Below the pieces are notes generated by a model. The model was given only the letters and a program-made list of their open reading frames with translations, searched no databases and was not told where the DNA came from. From positions 930,001 to 994,000 of the forward strand of contig JAVHNS010000011.1 in assembly GCA_036872755.1 (NCBI GenBank): a stretch of DNA of 64,000 nt, in the 5' to 3' direction. Numbering within the stretch: position 1 is the first letter of the stretch; each line of letters starts with the position of its first letter. Below, piece by piece: positions 60,550 through 64,000 of this stretch. This DNA is from Orbilia blumenaviensis. Lineage: Eukaryota > Ascomycota > Orbiliomycetes > Orbiliales > Orbiliaceae. The position numbers and the translations under genes are program-made.

Positions 60550-61821
60550 ATGAAGTCAGGTCTGTAAGGCGCCACGCTCCCACCGCGACCGAGGAGTATC
60601 ATTCAGAGCTAACATACATACAGACGAGGAACTAGAATCGCTGGTCCACCAGATTGCACTGGATAGCACGATCGAGCTGTAAGCTAAGAGGTACCAAGCT
60701 ACCCAGAAGGCACGCGACTAACCGCCTATATTGGTTTCAGGAACGATTGGCCGGGCGTACTACAGTATATGCTCAAGCGACTGGAATGGGTATTTTGACT
60801 CCAGCCTATCATTCTCATTAAGATAAATAGCTAATTGATAGAGCAGATCGCATACAATTCCTTCCCACTACCTAAACCGCCACCATTGCTAGGGCCGAAG
60901 CCACCCATCAGCCTCTCCCGCGAATCCACGATCTTAATCCAATCCTCGGAAGAAGAGCAGGGACAAAACTCGTTAGATTCAACGGGCGAAAACCGCGAGT
61001 CGTCGAATACACCCACAGCAGTACCAACGGTTGACGTCGAGGCTACGCAGACACAGACGGATACTACAGCTCAAGTCCCGGCGGCGTCACAACCACAGGA
61101 TCCCCCCTCTGCCCAGTCCTCACAATCCACCGCTATACCGGCAACTCAATTCCCTTCTGAAATTCCCAATTCCAACAATGTAGAGAAATTCCTCCCGCCG
61201 ACACTTCTCACGTCGCTGAACTCTTTAGTTACCCTTCTCAATACCACCTTCCCCGCCGCTCCGCCACATACCGTCCAGCGTTTCGCTGAACTCATTTTAA
61301 AACCAAATAAACACTATCGGTCACTTGCCAAGTTTCTCAGAGCCTGCCATCGGGTGGTATCTGTCACTTCGGGGGCTGATAAGTTTCCGCTACCGATCAG
61401 TCATGATGGACAGCCTTCGTCAAATGCTATACCGATAGGATCCGGATTAGTAAATGAACATGATGAAGCTACAGGCGCAACTTTGACGCCGATACCATGG
61501 GCGAGTGCAAGAGAATATGTTGCCAACAATGGTGTTGATGCGGCAGGGAGCCCGGTCAGTGATGAGGGCGTCGCCGCATTAGTGTCTGATGAAGGTGGGA
61601 ATGGGGTATCACAGGGAGAGTTGCTGAGGAAGGAGCAAGAGGCTAATATTGTGACAACAGGAGGAACAAGTGAGGATGGGCCGATGGTGGGGGGCCCGCC
61701 GGAGTTGGATGCGACAGATGTGGGACCGCAACCTGAGGGAACAGTATTTGGAGAGATACCGAAAGAAGGGGATAAGATGGATGTCGATGTTGAAGAAAAG
61801 GTTGGAGAAAAGGGCGAGTAG
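60550..61821 (+). CDS. Protein phosphatase 4 regulatory subunit 2 (PPP4R2-like)
   Basis: Four exons, 60550-60559, 60624-60678, 60741-60789 and 60847-61821, give 362 residues. The first three exons are tiny and assemble into MKSDEELESLVHQIALDSTIEL, then NDWPGVLQYMLKRLEW, leading into IAYNSFPLPKPPP, the N-terminal helical block of PPP4R2. The conserved C-terminal half of the domain is near residues 145-195: PPHTVQRFAELILKPNKHY, then FLRACHRVVSVTSGADKFPLP. An acidic, low-complexity tail follows. PP4 with this subunit dephosphorylates gamma-H2AX and other damage-checkpoint targets and acts in recovery. The first exon uses a GTCTGT donor at 60560; the stronger GTAAGG four bases on would break the frame. 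Exon 4 must start at 60847 to keep phase. Confidence 0.85.
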
Positions 61822-63566
61822 GATTCGTTCTTCAAAGCGACCTTTTGGAGGTGCGGGGGTGGGGGATTGTGCGAGAACCAAGAGAGCGAGGATACAAAAG
61901 AATGTGACGATTGGATATGATGGGGTTTACGGCGTGGTGGGGGATGTTTTTATTTGGCTTTGTTTTCATGGACTCTCTTACTACCCGATACACGCATTAA
62001 GTGTGCAACATACAATGGACGAACGAATGATGAAATTATCCACATGTCGTGTTCTCGTATGTGGGAAGCGAGCTGCAAGTGACTATTCTAGGCTGGGGAT
62101 TCCAAATATGCTTGGCCTAGCAGGAGCCGAGGGACTCCGTGACCGAAGACCGAACCAAGGCCTGGGCCAGGCGCTAGAGAGCTGGGTCCCTGCATGCCTG
62201 GCTTGTTCCGTTGACTAGCGATATTCACAGCAAGTTTCTGGCATGCCACCAGCACAACTTCACACGACCGTTAGCTGTGGCGCTGCAGCTCTGATTGATG
62301 ATTGATAGTTCTGGCTAGCCGAAGAAAGAAAGAAAGGGAAAAATGCCTTTCTTTTACATGAAGCCAAAGGAGCTTGCTCCCAAGGACGTCGTGGTGCGCC
62401 GCCGGATACCTTGAGATATTCAAATAGGAAAGCGACAGGTACCCACCCCCGAGACTATTTGAAATCGTGATTGGTCCTCAACCTCGGATGACTGGATCCG
62501 AGACGACTAGAATCCAAGAAGCAGACCAAGAAGCTTGAGGTCCTTGATCGCCTCTCAGCATTGCCGTCCCAGGTTTGTTCCAAGACGACTGACTGTTCCG
62601 ATTTTTTCATGACGAGATTTCCGACTGTCTATGCCTGCATATGATAAATACACGCCGCTGCGCTCCTCTTTCCTTTCCCTCTTTTTCCTTTGACACCAGA
62701 ACTGCCTTCCATTGCAGAGACTTGGATGCTACTATATGAATATCGGCACTTAACAGTTCCGACATTGCATTGGCGTCGACAGACTAATATAATTATTTCT
62801 AACTGACCCGCAGTGTGCGACCGAACAGGGTACACAGACGCAGCTTGTGACTTCTGACGTTTTTCCTTCTGCGAGAAGTACCGTTTTATTTTGGTTTCGG
62901 ATTCCGTGATTTTCCAAAGCCCTTTCCAAGCCGGGTCTTTTAAAATCCTCTCTGCTCCAGTTCCAGCCGTCCTTGATCGTCAGCATCATAATTAGGTCTT
63001 TTGCCTCCCTTGCAGTCCGCATAGCGCAAAGCAAGGCCTGTGGAGAAAACCCTCCTCGTGGGCGATTAACCGTTCGAATCGAGGATTACGCAGGGCTGCC
63101 AGGATCAATATAAACTAACCCAAGACCAACTGCATCAACTGCAACTGCAACCTCGCCCAAGCTTTCCTCCTTTTTGATCTTTTCTCCTCCGGCATTTCAT
63201 TCACGAATTCTTGCACATAATTTTACGGCTTAGTTTTTAATACTTACACGACACGATACGCCCGATACGCCTTCTTTTTTTCGATCGAATCGACACCTTG
63301 CGGCAGGCGGGAATCATGAATATTTATCTGTGATAGCGGCTGACGACGACCGACTGCAGCGGGTCCTTCCGTCGCCCGGGTCTTAAGACATCCACACAAC
63401 CTTCAGACACCCCAAACTCCAACTTGAACACTCCTCCTTCTACTACAAATACGTAAACCGTATCTTCTCATTCCATCGCGATCAAAACTCCGCTTCACAT
63501 CAAGGGGTATCAGTAGCTACATCTTAGTTTGTTTATCTGAGGGGCGGCATCCCTCCTGTCGTTACA
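61822..63566. other. Gene-free region with a pyrimidine-rich leader at its right end
   Basis: A plus-strand frame (61670-62218) overlaps the PPP4R2 end in another frame and is not credible. From about 63.1 kb the sequence is CT-rich and is the likely promoter and long 5' UTR of the gene at 63567. Confidence 0.5.
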
Positions 63567-64000
63567 ATGTGTAAGTGCCTTCGCCTGGATTTCCTTGGCG
63601 TGCATTAATGAACTGACCATCTCCTCGGCCTTTCTTTTCCCCTCGCACAGCTGCCGCGACCAACTTCAACTTTAGTGTCATCGTTATTCCCTCTGCCGCA
63701 CGCGGCGCTGCTGCCAATCTCGATTTTCCTACTCTAAATGTTCGTACCTACATCGTCCTTAGCCCACCTAGCTGCACCTGTCTGATAGAATTTTAGCAAT
63801 CGCTGTCGTTTGCCCTCGAGATATCTTCACCGTCCGACTTCCAAACTCTCTACTCGCAAGACTCTAAAGGTGGAAACACCTTTAAGGGCCTTCTCTATGT
63901 TCCCGATCTCGACCCTTCCGATCCATGCGACAACCATGAACTCGTTCCGCGAAATGTCACCCGAAAGGCCAACCTCCCAATGGACGACCTCAAACTTATC
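63567..64000 (+). CDS. 5' part of a PA-domain protein, probably a RING-type ubiquitin ligase (cut by window end)
   Basis: Exons 63567-63570, 63651-63739 and 63797 to the window edge. The first exon holds only ATG plus one base; the GTAAGT donor and CACAG acceptor give MSAATNFNFSVIVIPSAARG. Reading continues through ANLDFPTLN into QSLSFALEISSPSDFQTLYSQ and TFKGLLYVPDLDPSDPCDNHELVP, then NVTRKANLPMDDLKLI at the edge. The LLYVPDL...DPC stretch followed by N-glycosylation-type and NLP motifs resembles the protease-associated luminal domain of fungal PA-TM-RING E3 ligases of the Golgi/endosome system. The TM and RING parts lie outside the window, so the RING assignment is inference from family resemblance. 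Confidence 0.6.

Overview
This window is nuclear DNA of a filamentous ascomycete (Pezizomycotina). Supported genes carry short introns (mostly 50-90 bp) with GTAAGT/GTATGT-type donors and CTAAC-like branch sites, intergenic DNA is long and rich in microsatellites, and there are clear fungal orthologues (INO80 subunit Ies4, Chk1, an APC/C-type E2, FRG1, PPP4R2, a PA-domain protein). The mix of F-box/DUF7600-type, NLR-type and orphan secreted or membrane genes would suit Orbiliomycetes or a neighbouring early-diverging Pezizomycotina class, but that placement is inference and was not tested.

Layout. 1-528 is the 3' end of a repeat-rich gene. 4269-5184 is Ies4. 5185-13873 is an 8.7 kb gene-free block with many short inverted repeats. 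13874-15966 (minus) is Chk1, and 16540-17189 (plus) is a UBE2C-like E2; they diverge from a 573-bp promoter that contains an MluI cell-cycle box. Then come a 737-residue orphan membrane protein (18310-20586), FRG1 (20976-22421) and a conserved-looking coiled-coil/TM protein (24937-27129).

From about 29.2 to 60.1 kb the content is accessory: an orphan four-exon gene, a decayed gene, an F-box protein, a 2OG-Fe(II)-oxygenase-like gene, a small secreted protein, two orphan single-exon genes, a six-exon F-box/DUF7600-type gene, a secreted quinoprotein sugar dehydrogenase-like enzyme, a short zinc-ribbon protein in three small exons, and an NLR-type protein with nucleoside phosphorylase, NACHT and ankyrin parts. 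Housekeeping content resumes with PPP4R2 (60550-61821) and the 5' part of a PA-domain protein, probably a RING ubiquitin ligase, that runs off the right edge.

No operon logic applies. The functional themes are cell-cycle/DNA-damage control (Chk1, UBE2C, PPP4R2, Ies4), ubiquitin-linked turnover (E2, F-box proteins, possible RING ligase) and possible non-self recognition (the NLR). Exon structures were assembled by hand from splice signals and reading-frame continuity, so junctions are predictions. No tRNA, rRNA, CRISPR array or intact transposon was recognised.
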